Counted from the stretch's first letter, positions 19,343 to 28,458 are shown. The stretch is DNA of 63,540 nt from Prochlorococcus sp. AG-347-G20 (GCA_003281645.1 QCBJ01000008.1:1-63540); one strand, 5' to 3'. The notes: a model not told the origin generated them from the letters alone. Numbers and translations: made by a program.

Positions 19343-21148
19343 ATGATTCTTATTAACTCAAAAAAAAGGCTTATAAACTTATTGATAGTTTTAATTTGTG
19401 GGATCATTATATTTATCTTAGGGTTAGGGACTACAGGATTAGTGGATGAAACTCCCCCTTTATTCGCAGCTGCAGCACGGGCAATGAGTGAATCTGGTGA
19501 TTGGTTAACTCCAAAAGTCAATGGAATATTCCGTTTTGATAAGCCTCCACTGATATATTGGCTAATGGGTTTTTTTTACTCATTACCGAAAAACGAGATT
19601 TGGGATAGTTTCGGAACTCTCTCAGCAAGACTCCCTTCAGCTTTGGCATCATTATTTTTAACGTTGATGATTGGAGATACGTTGTTTTGTTGGCCACAGA
19701 AGAGTGATAGGCAATTCCTCACTCCAATAGTTGCATCATTAGGCTTTGCTCTTTCTCCATTAATAATTATTTGGAGTAGAACTGCCGTGAGTGATGCCCT
19801 TTTAACTGGAACCTTAGGGATTAGCCTTCTTTTGTTTTGGAGAAGAATGGCAAGTGAAAATAATGATCAATGCATTTCAGCTTGGGTATTTTTAGGTTTT
19901 GCAATTCTAGTTAAAGGACCTGTTGCATTTGTTTTGGAATTATTGACTATTACGTCTTTCTTGTTTTGTCAGAAGAATTGGAAAACGTTGCTTAGTAAGA
20001 TAAACCCTAAGAAAGGTTTTTTAATAACAACGTTAATAAGTGTTCCATGGTACATATTAGAACTCATAAAAGAGGGAAAGCCTTTTTGGGATAATTTTTT
20101 TGGTTACCATAATTTTCAGAGATATACCTCAGTTGTTAATAATCATGCAGAACCATTCTGGTTTTTTCTTTACATAATGATATTGGCTTCATTACCATTC
20201 ACTCCTTTTTTGTATCATGGGATATTTAAAACCTTTAAGGATTTCTTTAAAAGTTCAAAAGAAAGTTGCAATGTCCCTGAAACCCTTTATACATTCTCTC
20301 TATGTTGGTTAACGTCAGTTTTATTCTTCTTTAGCCTTTCTGCAACAAAACTACCTAGCTATTGGCTGCCAGCTATTCCAGCGGCAGCATTATTAACAAG
20401 TAATAGCTTTATAAGCTTAAAAAATATAAATAAAAGTTATTTATATTTCTGGATTTTTAATATTTTAATTTTGTTTGGCTTCTCAATAGCATTCTTTTAC
20501 TCGAATATTTGGTTGAGATCAATTAATGATCCGGAAATGCCTAATCTTGCATCTGAACTTATAACCTCTGGGATTATCTTCAAAGCTAAATTGTTCTTCT
20601 CTTCATTTACCCTTCTTGCAATAATCTTATTTTCTTTAAAATCTAGAAACATCCTTCTTTATCTTCAAATTTTACTTTTAGTTGGACAATCTTATTTGAT
20701 GTCGCCAATTAGAAAATTAGCAGACACTTCAAGGCAGTTACCTTTAAGGAATATCTCAAAATTAATTTTAGATATTCGCGAGGGAAGGGAAACTTTAGCA
20801 ATGATAGGGATAAGAAAACCTTCATTACATTATTATTCGAGACAAATAGTTTTTTATGAACCAAACACTGAAGAAGGATTAATTAATCTGTCAGAAAGGT
20901 TAAATAATGATAGGAGAGAGAATTATGAAGATCAACCTGATTATGAATACAAATCTCTATTGGTTGTGATAGATGAATACTCTACTCGAGAACAGCAGTG
21001 GTCAAAAATTAATCATCAAAAATTGGGCAAATTTGGGATTTATAATTTATGGCGAATTCAAAAAAGTGATTTAAATAAGTATTCGAGATTTTTAGTTAAA
21101 AGTGGTTATAAATCTGACTGGGAAAATAGAAAAGTTGAAAAATTTTAA
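19343..21148 (+). CDS. ArnT/PMT-like membrane glycosyltransferase
   Basis: 601 residues. The motif VDETPPLFAAAARAMSES in the first periplasmic loop carries the family acidic pair; FDKPPLIYWLMGFFY and about eleven further hydrophobic helices follow, then a soluble C-terminal domain (about residues 460-601). Members transfer sugars or aminoarabinose from undecaprenyl phosphate to lipid A or other acceptors. The 3' end overlaps the convergent small gene by 4 bases. Unlike the frameshifted homolog at the left edge, this one is intact. Confidence 0.85.
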   Translation: MILINSKKRLINLLIVLICGIIIFILGLGTTGLVDETPPLFAAAARAMSESGDWLTPKVNGIFRFDKPPLIYWLMGFFYSLPKNEIWDSFGTLSARLPSALASLFLTLMIGDTLFCWPQKSDRQFLTPIVASLGFALSPLIIIWSRTAVSDALLTGTLGISLLLFWRRMASENNDQCISAWVFLGFAILVKGPVAFVLELLTITSFLFCQKNWKTLLSKINPKKGFLITTLISVPWYILELIKEGKPFWDNFFGYHNFQRYTSVVNNHAEPFWFFLYIMILASLPFTPFLYHGIFKTFKDFFKSSKESCNVPETLYTFSLCWLTSVLFFFSLSATKLPSYWLPAIPAAALLTSNSFISLKNINKSYLYFWIFNILILFGFSIAFFYSNIWLRSINDPEMPNLASELITSGIIFKAKLFFSSFTLLAIILFSLKSRNILLYLQILLLVGQSYLMSPIRKLADTSRQLPLRNISKLILDIREGRETLAMIGIRKPSLHYYSRQIVFYEPNTEEGLINLSERLNNDRRENYEDQPDYEYKSLLVVIDEYSTREQQWSKINHQKLGKFGIYNLWRIQKSDLNKYSRFLVKSGYKSDWENRKVEKF

Positions 21149-21396
21149 CAAAGTCGTTTTTTAAGAAGAGCATTTTTTAAATCATCAATGCTGCACTTGC
21201 TTGGGATATCAATTTTATTTAAATCTTCCATTAATTCGAGATCAATGACAGAATCCTCGGCTAAAAAACTAAAAACTTCATTAATGCTTATTCCCATATC
21301 TTGAGCCATCTCTGAGATAAGCCTTAGAGTTTCCCTCCTCACGGAAATCCTTAGATCTAAAGGGATATATTCATTTTCAGGGTTTGCTGACTTCAT
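21145..21396 (-). CDS. small ribbon-helix-helix-like protein
   Basis: 83 residues. The segment IPLDLRISVRRETLRLISEM followed by AQDMGISINEVFSFLAED resembles a CopG/Arc ribbon-helix-helix. The C-terminal part (IDDLKNALLKKRLC) is charged. DNA binding is an inference from pattern only. No toxin partner is visible next to it. Confidence 0.55.
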   Translation of the reverse strand: MKSANPENEYIPLDLRISVRRETLRLISEMAQDMGISINEVFSFLAEDSVIDLELMEDLNKIDIPSKCSIDDLKNALLKKRLC

Positions 21397-21480
21397 ACAC
21401 TAAATCTTAAGACATTATTTAGTTATCAGGATATAATCTTTACAATAATCATTAATCATGTATGTCTAATGTACTTTTAT

Positions 21481-22410
21481 TCAAGTTGTTTGAGTGAATA
21501 CATTTATAAACATTTTTAACAGAGGAATTGTAATTATTGAAATTAAGGTTGTAGTAAAAAGAATTTTTGAAGCTATTTTTTGTTTCACACCGTAAGCCTC
21601 TGCCATTAATATTGTGGATATTGCAGTTGGGGTTGCTGCCTGAAGAATCACTGCAGATGATTGATAGAAGTTAAAATTTAAGAATTTGCACACTAAAAAA
21701 ATAATGAAGGGAAGAATAAATAACTTTAATAAAATTGAAAATTTAATTTCTTCATTTAGATGCAAAATTCTCTCATTTTGATTTGTGATTATTCCAAGTC
21801 TTGCTCCCACAATTATTATTGCCAAAGCAATAACTGTTCTTGCAGGAATCCAAAGATAATTGCCTAAAATTTCATCTATTTGAAAAAGATATGCAAAAAG
21901 TACACCAATAATCCCTCTTGATGCAGGGCTATTTATCAATGCATTTAATAGACCTTTGATGTTTGGGATGTTTTTGCTGTTGGATTTTTCTTGAAGGAAA
22001 AAAGGTCCAAATATCCAAGCGAAAAGTGTTGTTCCTAAATCAAATCCAATAGTGAAATTTATAGTTGTTGAAGGTAAAAGAGCTAGCGCAATTGGTATTC
22101 CAAGAAATGATGTATTACCTATTAGGCCTGCTAGCTGCAATGTGTAATTTGGAAGCCTCTTCTTAAATATTGGGATTATATTAATTAAAGTTATTAAAAA
22201 TCCAATTATAGAAAATGCTAAAAATGCACTTTTAATTAGGTTAATATCTATACCTTCCTTTAAAAGGAGACCCATTACACTTAATGGAATGCCAAATCTT
22301 ATTAGAGGTCTTGCTATATATTTTGAAATCTTTGGATTCTTTTTCCCCAGAAGAAAACCAAAGATTAAAAAAGGGATAATATTTATAAAAAGGGAGTAGA
22401 TGGTATTAAT
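21481..22410 (-). CDS. AEC-family transporter (auxin efflux carrier/malonate-type permease), no standard start codon
   Basis: Hydrophobic protein with the AEC features: GNTSFLGIPIALALLP in the fourth helix region and ILQAATPTAISTILMAEAYG in the C-terminal half. The first ATG in frame (22275) would delete the first helix, yet the frame upstream encodes the expected family N-terminus (INTIYSLFINIIPFLIFGFL and GKKNPKISKYIARPLIRFG). No ATG, GTG or TTG occurs between the upstream stop (22432-22434) and this segment, so ATT at 22410 is offered as a possible start, giving 309 residues. Substrate unknown. Confidence 0.7.
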   Translation of the reverse strand: MNTIYSLFINIIPFLIFGFLLGKKNPKISKYIARPLIRFGIPLSVMGLLLKEGIDINLIKSAFLAFSIIGFLITLINIIPIFKKRLPNYTLQLAGLIGNTSFLGIPIALALLPSTTINFTIGFDLGTTLFAWIFGPFFLQEKSNSKNIPNIKGLLNALINSPASRGIIGVLFAYLFQIDEILGNYLWIPARTVIALAIIIVGARLGIITNQNERILHLNEEIKFSILLKLFILPFIIFLVCKFLNFNFYQSSAVILQAATPTAISTILMAEAYGVKQKIASKILFTTTLISIITIPLLKMFINVFTQTT

Positions 22411-22479
22411 TAAATATTTATTAAAGCAATACTAACTCGCGGGAGTGCAGTCAAAAAGTTTTTTTTATTAATTGAGAAT

Positions 22480-22704
22480 TTAAATTATTTTCCAGATTGC
22501 TTTGTCAGGAATTAGAGGAGATTCATATAAATTTTCTGGCTCTTTAGTCAAAACTCTCCATTTAGGAACACGGCAAGTTACGTAAGCAGGACTTTCTATT
22601 AAAACTCCTGGGTTCTCATCAAAAGTACATGTAAAACCTTCTTTCCAATACCCACCCTTGTTAAGGCTTCCTTTAAACCAAACCCAGCATTTTGAAGTTT
22701 TCAA
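22480..22704 (-). CDS. small conserved-type protein of unknown function
   Basis: 74 residues, tryptophan- and cysteine-containing (KCWVWFKGSLNKGGYWKEGF, then YVTCRVPKWRVL). No signal peptide or membrane segment. Composition is clearly protein-like and codon use matches its neighbours, but I recognise no family. Confidence 0.55.
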   Translation of the reverse strand: MKTSKCWVWFKGSLNKGGYWKEGFTCTFDENPGVLIESPAYVTCRVPKWRVLTKEPENLYESPLIPDKAIWKII

Positions 22705-22788
22705 GATCAGTAAATTTTCATTCTATTTTAATCAAGATTTAAATAATAAAACTTAAATTTATTACTTATAAAAAAATTTTTACTCATT

Positions 22789-23046
22789 TTAGGTTTTTGA
22801 AAAATATATTTTAGATATTAATATCAATAAATTTAAGATCATGGTAATTAAATTTGCTATCAATATTGGTGTAGAGGAAATTTTATAACCGTAAATAATC
22901 CAAGACAAAACACCGGTAATAAACATTATTAATGTTGTCAAAGAAACATCATCTGCCTTTTTTGTTTTTAAAGTTTTTATCAATTGAGGTAAAAATGCTG
23001 CTGTTGTTAAAATCGCTGCAAAATATCCAAATATATCTACATTCAT
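22789..23046 (-). CDS. SemiSWEET-type PQ-loop sugar transporter
   Basis: 85 residues with three membrane helices, the size of a half-SWEET that works as a dimer. The PQ motif is seen in AAFLPQLIKTLKTKKADDVS, followed by GVLSWIIYGYKI. Bacterial SemiSWEETs move mono- or disaccharides down a gradient. The substrate cannot be read from sequence. Confidence 0.85.
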   Translation of the reverse strand: MNVDIFGYFAAILTTAAFLPQLIKTLKTKKADDVSLTTLIMFITGVLSWIIYGYKISSTPILIANLITMILNLLILISKIYFSKT

Positions 23047-23060
23047 AAATTTTTTTAATA

Positions 23061-23795
23061 CTATTCTTTAATTAAATCATTCAAAAATCCTAAGGGATCC
23101 CTCATGTTTGATGAATATCCAAGCACATCGTTTGAAAAAAATTTATAAATAATTTGATTTTTATTATTTAATAGAAAAGAAGCCCCTCTTTGAGGAAGGT
23201 ATTTTTCATTAAGAATATAATCATTCCAATTTTGAATTATTTCATTCATATTATTTAATCTAAATGTTGCTAATTCAAATGGTCTTAAATAATCATCCCC
23301 GAAAACCTTTTTAAAAGAATTACCTGAAAATTTTATAAATTTTAAAACATCAATTTTGTCAAATTCTGAATAGATTTGTTTTGCTTTTCGGTCACCGGTA
23401 TAACCTCTAATAACTTCTTTAATTGTTTTAAAAGAATTTATCCCTGATAACATCAAAAGCATATTGATCCAACCTCCTAAACCAATATCTAATCCTCTTG
23501 AGACTTTTAGATTATTATGGATTTGATTATCAGAAACAACTATTAAATTTTCTTTCTGAAATCCAGTAAATTTACAGAATTTTTCTTTCCCATTTTCGTT
23601 CCCAATAGCAATTGCAAAAATATCTAAATTTTTATCTTGATCTTTATCTATAAAACTTTTCAAATTTATTGCATATTCAAAACTATCAAAATCTCCTAAT
23701 AAACCAAATAAAACAATTAATTTGAATTTTTTATCTCCATTAAAGTTGAATTCATCAATAAGATTTTTTATATCATTTTGAAATTTGTCTGTCAC
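23061..23795 (-). CDS. AhpC/TSA-like (PRXL2-type) protein lacking the peroxidatic cysteine
   Basis: 244 residues. The layout (thioredoxin-like N-terminal half, then a conserved RPFELATFRLNNMNE region and QRGASFLLNNKNQIIYKFFS) matches the AhpC/TSA antioxidant family PF13911. The place where active relatives have a Cys-containing loop reads FGLLGDFDSFEYAINL here, and the only cysteine in the protein is at KFCKF much later. Peroxidase activity is therefore unlikely; a structural or regulatory role is inferred. Transcribed divergently from isiB. Confidence 0.7.
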   Translation of the reverse strand: MTDKFQNDIKNLIDEFNFNGDKKFKLIVLFGLLGDFDSFEYAINLKSFIDKDQDKNLDIFAIAIGNENGKEKFCKFTGFQKENLIVVSDNQIHNNLKVSRGLDIGLGGWINMLLMLSGINSFKTIKEVIRGYTGDRKAKQIYSEFDKIDVLKFIKFSGNSFKKVFGDDYLRPFELATFRLNNMNEIIQNWNDYILNEKYLPQRGASFLLNNKNQIIYKFFSNDVLGYSSNMRDPLGFLNDLIKE

Positions 23796-23935
23796 GATGG
23801 GTTGAATTTTTTATAAATTATTCTTAAAAAGTTTTTCTTACATTGATTAGTATAAAATTTTACATGAAAAAGTTTTTAAAGAAATTAATTTAATGTTTTT
23901 AGATTTTATTATTTTAATGTAAACATTTTGAAGTT

Positions 23936-24460
23936 ATGACTGTAGGAATTTATTACGCAACTACAACCGGAAAAACTGAAGACGTAGCTGATCGTCTTCA
24001 CAACTTTATCTCTTCAGCAGAGGCACCTAAAGATGTATCTGATGTGGATGATCTTTCAGAATTTGAAGGTCTTGATGGAATTATCTGCGGGATACCTACT
24101 TGGAATACTGGTGCGGACGAAGAAAGATCTGGAACTGCATGGGATTCAATCTTAGAGGATATTGGTGAACTAAGTTTATCAGGAAAAAAAGTTGCAATTT
24201 TTGGTTTAGGAGATTCTTCTACATATACAGAAAACTATTGTGATGCCATGGAAGAACTTCATAGCTACTTCACAAAAGCAGGAGCCGAAATGGTCGGTTA
24301 CGTAGATAAATCTTCTTATACATTTGATGAGTCTAAAAGTGTTATAGGAGAAAGCTTTTGTGGATTGCCTCTTGATGAGGATAGTGAATCTGATTTGACC
24401 GATTCGCGTCTTGAAACATGGGCTTCTCAGCTTAAGGGTGAAATTCCTTCATTGGTTTAA
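23936..24460 (+). CDS. isiB: flavodoxin
   Basis: 174 residues, long-chain flavodoxin. The FMN phosphate-binding loop YATTTGKTEDVA is at residues 7-18, the isoalloxazine-stacking loops are PTWNTGADEERSG and GDSSTYTENYCDAMEEL. It replaces ferredoxin as photosystem I electron acceptor under iron limitation. It is followed 143 bases later by a pcb gene on the same strand, echoing the iron-stress isiAB pairing in reversed order. Confidence 0.96.
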   Translation: MTVGIYYATTTGKTEDVADRLHNFISSAEAPKDVSDVDDLSEFEGLDGIICGIPTWNTGADEERSGTAWDSILEDIGELSLSGKKVAIFGLGDSSTYTENYCDAMEELHSYFTKAGAEMVGYVDKSSYTFDESKSVIGESFCGLPLDEDSESDLTDSRLETWASQLKGEIPSLV

Positions 24461-24603
24461 GCTTTCTCAGATATTACTTCTCTAGTTTGTAACATTTGTT
24501 CTTTCACAATATGTTTTTTTTACATAAGTAATTAAATCTGTAAAGAACATGTAAAAACAATAACGATAAGCAATATGCTCAATTTGCTGTTTACTTAAAT
24601 CAA

Positions 24604-25662
24604 GTGTTACAAACTTACGGAAAATCTGATGTCACCTATGACTGGTACGCAGGGAATTCTGGTGTTGTTGGCCGTTCAGGTAAATTCATAGCTGCTCATG
24701 CTGCTCATGCAGGCCTAATGATGTTCTGGGCAGGAGCTTTTGGATTATTTGAATTGGCCCGTTACGATGCCAGTATTCCAATGGGTGCACAGAAAGCAAT
24801 TGTTTTGCCTCACCTGGCGGGTATTGGAATTGGTGGCGTTGAAAATGGTGTTATTACAGAGCCATATGGAATTGTTGTAATTTGCACATTACATCTAATT
24901 TTTTCTGCAGTATTGGGTGCTGGGGGATTATTACATTCCAACAAATTTGCAGGTGATCTTGGAGACTATCCAGAAAATAGTAAGCCACAAAAATTTGATT
25001 TTGAATGGGATGATCCAGATAAATTAACTTTTATTCTTGGTCATCATCTAATCTTCCTTGGGCTTGGAGCAATTATGTTCGTTGAATGGGCTCGTATTCA
25101 TGGAATTTACGACCCAGCGATAGGATCTACCAGACAAGTTATTTACAATTTAGATATTGCCGCTATCTGGAATCATCAATTTGATTTTTTAAAAATAGAT
25201 AGTCTTGAAGACGTTATGGGAGGCCATGCTTTCTTAGCTTTCTTAGAAATAATTGGAGGTGTTTTCCATATTTGTACTAAACAATTTGGAGAATATACCG
25301 AATTCAAAGGAAAAGGATTACTTGGCGCTGAGGCAATATTGTCATACTCAGTTGTTGGTGTTTCTTATATGGCTTTTGTTGCTGCTTTTTGGTGTGCTTC
25401 AAATACAACCATATATCCAGTTGATCTATATGGAGAACCTTTAAAGCTTCAATTTGAATTTGCCCCTTATTTTACTGATACAGTGGATTTAGGTTCAGGA
25501 GCATATAGCTCAAGAGCTTGGCTTGCTAATACTCATTTTTATTTGGGTTTCTTTTTCTTACAAGGTCATCTTTGGCACGCACTAAGAGCAATGGGATTTG
25601 ACTTTAAGAAAATTGGTCAAGCTTTTGACAATATTGAAAATACAAAAATTACGCAAAACTAA
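24604..25662 (+). CDS. pcb: chlorophyll a/b-binding light-harvesting protein Pcb
   Basis: 352 residues, six membrane helices with CP43/IsiA-like histidines (AHAAHAGLMMFWAGAF, LGHHLIFLGLGAIMF, HFYLGFFFLQGHLWHALRAM) and without the large lumenal loop of CP43, which is the Pcb/IsiA architecture. GTG at 24604 gives an N-terminus MLQTYGKSDVTYDWY typical of Pcb. It serves as the membrane-intrinsic antenna around the photosystems. Adjacency to isiB suggests, but does not prove, iron regulation of this copy. Which Pcb subtype it is cannot be settled by eye. Confidence 0.93.
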   Translation: MLQTYGKSDVTYDWYAGNSGVVGRSGKFIAAHAAHAGLMMFWAGAFGLFELARYDASIPMGAQKAIVLPHLAGIGIGGVENGVITEPYGIVVICTLHLIFSAVLGAGGLLHSNKFAGDLGDYPENSKPQKFDFEWDDPDKLTFILGHHLIFLGLGAIMFVEWARIHGIYDPAIGSTRQVIYNLDIAAIWNHQFDFLKIDSLEDVMGGHAFLAFLEIIGGVFHICTKQFGEYTEFKGKGLLGAEAILSYSVVGVSYMAFVAAFWCASNTTIYPVDLYGEPLKLQFEFAPYFTDTVDLGSGAYSSRAWLANTHFYLGFFFLQGHLWHALRAMGFDFKKIGQAFDNIENTKITQN

Positions 25663-25673
25663 TTTAATCTTTT

Positions 25674-25708
25674 AAAAAACCTCTCCTCTAACAGGGAGGT
25701 TTTTTTTT
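25674..25708 (+). terminator. rho-independent terminator after pcb
   Basis: A GC-containing hairpin (AAACCTC ... GAGGTTT with extra CC/GG pairing inside) is followed directly by an uninterrupted T tract, 12 bases past the pcb stop codon. Confidence 0.85.
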
Positions 25709-25738
25709 GTAGAATTATTTAGCGGTTTAAAAAAATTA

Positions 25739-26392
25739 ATGGATAATCTAAAAGAAATTAATTGTAAGGAGATTTTCAAAAAGGCTTATGAAAATCGTTA
25801 CACCTGGAAGAATGATTTTCATGGTTACCAAGGTAAATGTATTTTCTTCACTAATAATAATATCCATAAAGGTGACTTCATACTAGGGAAAGACTTTAAA
25901 CCAAATATTCAAAAAATAGAAGATGAGAAAGTTGTTAAAAGTATTGCCTCACAGTTATTTGAAGTGTGTATACATAGGGTAAAGAGGAAATTTGAATCAG
26001 TGCACTCAGAAAATAATTTTAATTTACTTAAAAATTCTGAAAGTGGGATTGAGATGAGTGTTTCAGGTAAGAATCAAGGTGATAAATATAGGGTTAAAAA
26101 TAACTGTATTAATATGGTCTACAGAAAAATTCATGGAACTATAATAGAAATTTTTGTTGAAGAATTTTTAGATACAGGAGCAGGCTCCCTTAGTAAAAAA
26201 TATAGTAGTCAACAAATTGATCCAGATACACTTGAGAAAAGTTCACAAAAATTGGAATATGAGGATGAGTTTCTAAATATGGGTAAAGACGATTATTGGA
26301 TATTAAATTCGAGGACAATAAAATACTTAAACCAAAATCAAGAAGAAGAAACACAAAAGTTTGTCTTCGAGGATATATGCTTTTTAAATTAG
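25739..26392 (+). CDS. DUF3386-family cyanobacterial protein
   Basis: 217 residues. AYENRYTWKNDFHGYQGKC, VHRVKRKFESVH-like segment and MVYRKIHGTIIEIFVEEFLD match the pattern of cyanobacterial DUF3386 proteins. Soluble, no signal peptide. Function unknown. It lies behind the pcb terminator, so it probably has its own promoter. Confidence 0.75.
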   Translation: MDNLKEINCKEIFKKAYENRYTWKNDFHGYQGKCIFFTNNNIHKGDFILGKDFKPNIQKIEDEKVVKSIASQLFEVCIHRVKRKFESVHSENNFNLLKNSESGIEMSVSGKNQGDKYRVKNNCINMVYRKIHGTIIEIFVEEFLDTGAGSLSKKYSSQQIDPDTLEKSSQKLEYEDEFLNMGKDDYWILNSRTIKYLNQNQEEETQKFVFEDICFLN

Positions 26393-26396
26393 GTTT

Positions 26397-26642
26397 TTAT
26401 TCAACCAATCTAAAACCTTTATCAAGTAGTTTTTGATATAAGAGTCTCGCTCTAAAAGCTAGAATTTGCTCTTCATTTTCATTACTAATTACATGGAAAT
26501 AATTATTATCTAATTTATTTTTGCTGAAGCATACATTTGCTTCTCCTAATCTTAAAGTCCAGTTCTCCTCTTTTGCTAAATGTTGATTAGGGCCAAGATC
26601 CCAAGGACATTTTTCAGGATATTTTTCTCTTTTAGAACCCAT
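26397..26642 (-). CDS. small protein of unknown function
   Basis: 81 residues, soluble: MGSKREKYPEKCPWDLGPNQ, then WTLRLGEANVCFSKNKL and a helical end (AFRARLLYQKLLDKGFRL). Convergent with the DUF3386 gene, 4 bases apart. I recognise no family. Confidence 0.55.
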   Translation of the reverse strand: MGSKREKYPEKCPWDLGPNQHLAKEENWTLRLGEANVCFSKNKLDNNYFHVISNENEEQILAFRARLLYQKLLDKGFRLVE

Positions 26643-26689
26643 ATGATTAATTTTAACTACCCAATATTAGTAAAAATTTAAAAGTATGG

Positions 26690-26720
26690 CTATGAAAAAT
26701 TGTTTATAACTTTTTCATAG
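26690..26720. repeat. 10-bp perfect inverted repeat
   Basis: CTATGAAAAA at 26690-26699 pairs perfectly with TTTTTCATAG at 26711-26720 across an 11-base loop. It lies between the end of the methyltransferase gene and the start of the small gene at 26642, both on the minus strand. It could end the first transcript or act as an operator for the second. Confidence 0.5.
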
Positions 26721-26751
26721 AGTTGTTGTTTAATACAATGCAATTAAAAAA

Positions 26752-27390
26752 TTACTCTCTAGTTGCAATTAAACAATAAAAAGGGTCTTTATTCAAAAAA
26801 TTAAAGATATTAAGTGCTGGTTCAGTAAACTTTTTGATAATTTTTGGCTCACTAAATCCGTTTGATATTAATACTTTTCTTACATATTTAACCCTCTCTT
26901 CTTCAGTAGATGAAGTCCATATATTAGGAGCTTTATGCCAAAATGCTCTGTTTGAAAAAGCAATAATAAACTTGCCCTCTCTGCTCAATATTCTTGCGAT
27001 TTCTTTAGTTAAATTCTCTGGATATTGTAAATATTGCCACGCGGCCACCATCAAGCAATAATTAACGCTTTCTGTATCAAGCGGAATTTGTTGACTTAAA
27101 TTAAAATTTTGTATCCAATATGAATCAAAAATTTTGTTTCTTTCAAGTTCTTGTTTGTTTAAACCATGTCCAATAACTTTTTTATATTTTTTCCCTTTAG
27201 GTAAGTAACTATCCCAACTGGACATTAAATCAAGAACAGTTAAATTATTGTCAATTTCTCTTTCATATAAGTCTGATAGATTTTGCCTAAAGTTTGCATC
27301 TAGATGATAAACAAATTTTGGATCAGAATAAAATTCTTCATCATTGCTCTCATCAAGTTTTTTCCTTTGATAATTATTTAAAACTTCCAA
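26752..27390 (-). CDS. SAM-dependent methyltransferase-like protein
   Basis: 212 residues. The first glycine-rich strand is atypical (NLTVLDLMSSWDSYLPKG), but the later region YCLMVAAWQYLQYPENLTKE and LSREGKFIIAFSNRAFWHKA matches class I methyltransferase motifs around the catalytic strand. The weak cofactor-binding glycine motif leaves activity uncertain. Substrate unknown. Confidence 0.65.
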   Translation of the reverse strand: MEVLNNYQRKKLDESNDEEFYSDPKFVYHLDANFRQNLSDLYEREIDNNLTVLDLMSSWDSYLPKGKKYKKVIGHGLNKQELERNKIFDSYWIQNFNLSQQIPLDTESVNYCLMVAAWQYLQYPENLTKEIARILSREGKFIIAFSNRAFWHKAPNIWTSSTEEERVKYVRKVLISNGFSEPKIIKKFTEPALNIFNFLNKDPFYCLIATRE

Positions 27391-27541
27391 AGTAATTAAT
27401 TTAGAATCTATAGAGTAAATCTAGTAAAAAGAAATTCTAATTGTGTATTAGGAATTTTTTCATTTAATAAATTAAAAATTCTAAAAAAAACTAGACATCT
27501 ATTTAAAAAAAGTTAAATTAATAATTAAAGATTTAATAAAG

Positions 27542-27712
27542 ATGATTGAGTTCAAGAAGAGCAAAAAAAACAGGTCTAAAAATGCTCTTTTCAATCCTTA
27601 TAAAAACGGAATAAGTTCATACGATATGGCATATCTTTCATCAAAAAGAAATTTAAAAAATAAAACTGTTTATTTAGAAAGTGATACTAAGAAAGATTAT
27701 CTTGCTGCATAG
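27542..27712 (+). CDS. 56-residue basic protein of unknown function
   Basis: Short open frame reading MIEFKKSKKNRSKNALFN at its start and ending YLESDTKKDYLAA. It is lysine-rich and soluble. The stop codon lies 2 bases before the next ATG (MIF-like gene), which supports it being a real, co-transcribed gene. No family recognised. Confidence 0.55.
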   Translation: MIEFKKSKKNRSKNALFNPYKNGISSYDMAYLSSKRNLKNKTVYLESDTKKDYLAA

Positions 27713-27714
27713 AG

Positions 27715-28047
27715 ATGCCTTTTATTAATGTTTCGACTTCAGCAAAAGTTAATGACAAAGATAAATTGCTCGAAGAAATTTCAATTTTAATTTCATCTTT
27801 AACAAACAAATCAAGAAGATTTGTTATGGCGAAAATAGATGATAATTGCCATATGCATTTTGATGATGAGACCCCATCTTGCTTTTTAGAAATGAAATCA
27901 ATAGGTTCTCTAAATCCTTCAGAAATGGCAAAGCCAATATGTGATTTTGTATATGAGAAAATGGGAATTCCAATAGATAGGATTTATATTTCTTTTGAGG
28001 ATGTCCCTGCTTCATTGTGGGCTTGGAATGGAAGAACATTTGGTTAA
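27715..28047 (+). CDS. MIF-family tautomerase-like protein
   Basis: 110 residues beginning MPFINVSTSA, with Pro2 exposed as catalytic base after Met removal, as in macrophage migration inhibitory factor/phenylpyruvate tautomerases. C-terminal PIDRIYISFEDVPASLWAWN is also family-like. The physiological substrate in cyanobacteria is unknown. Confidence 0.85.
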   Translation: MPFINVSTSAKVNDKDKLLEEISILISSLTNKSRRFVMAKIDDNCHMHFDDETPSCFLEMKSIGSLNPSEMAKPICDFVYEKMGIPIDRIYISFEDVPASLWAWNGRTFG

Positions 28048-28069
28048 GGACTTTTTATGAATAAATCTA

Positions 28070-28456
28070 ATGGAAGTAAATAAATTAGTTGATTTAAATA
28101 ATCTTAGAACTGCCCCTAAATTAAGTTATGGGCAAGAAAAAAAACTTTTAGAAGAATTAGAAGAAAATATTCTTAATACAGATTGGATAACAATTGGAAT
28201 AATGGCACCTAGTGATGATAAAGCTATTGAAGCGTTACAATCAATTTCTAAGAAATATTCCTCAATTAAATTTGGTAATCTAGGTTCCTTACATGCTGAT
28301 GGAGGTGTTTTTTTAAAAGCTAATCAAAAAACTGGTAATGTTTTTGTGAGATCAGAAAATGGTCTTGGAGAAGGAATTTTAATAACATGTCAGTATGACG
28401 AAGATGATAAAGGATCTAATACTTTTGGACCATTCCCATTAGATTTTTTTAGATAA
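28070..28456 (+). CDS. DUF1824-family protein
   Basis: 128 residues: TAPKLSYGQEKKLLEELEEN, TIGIMAPSDDKAIEALQSI, GPFPLDFF at the end. This is the pattern of the cyanobacterial and plant-plastid DUF1824 family. Function unknown. It follows the tautomerase gene by 22 bases. Confidence 0.75.
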   Translation: MEVNKLVDLNNLRTAPKLSYGQEKKLLEELEENILNTDWITIGIMAPSDDKAIEALQSISKKYSSIKFGNLGSLHADGGVFLKANQKTGNVFVRSENGLGEGILITCQYDEDDKGSNTFGPFPLDFFR

Positions 28457-28458
28457 TT

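Noticed and set aside
24604..25662. IsiA identity for the antenna gene
   Set aside because: IsiA and Pcb share architecture, and isiB is adjacent, but the overall setting (no phycobilisome genes, Prochlorococcus gene order) makes Pcb the correct name.
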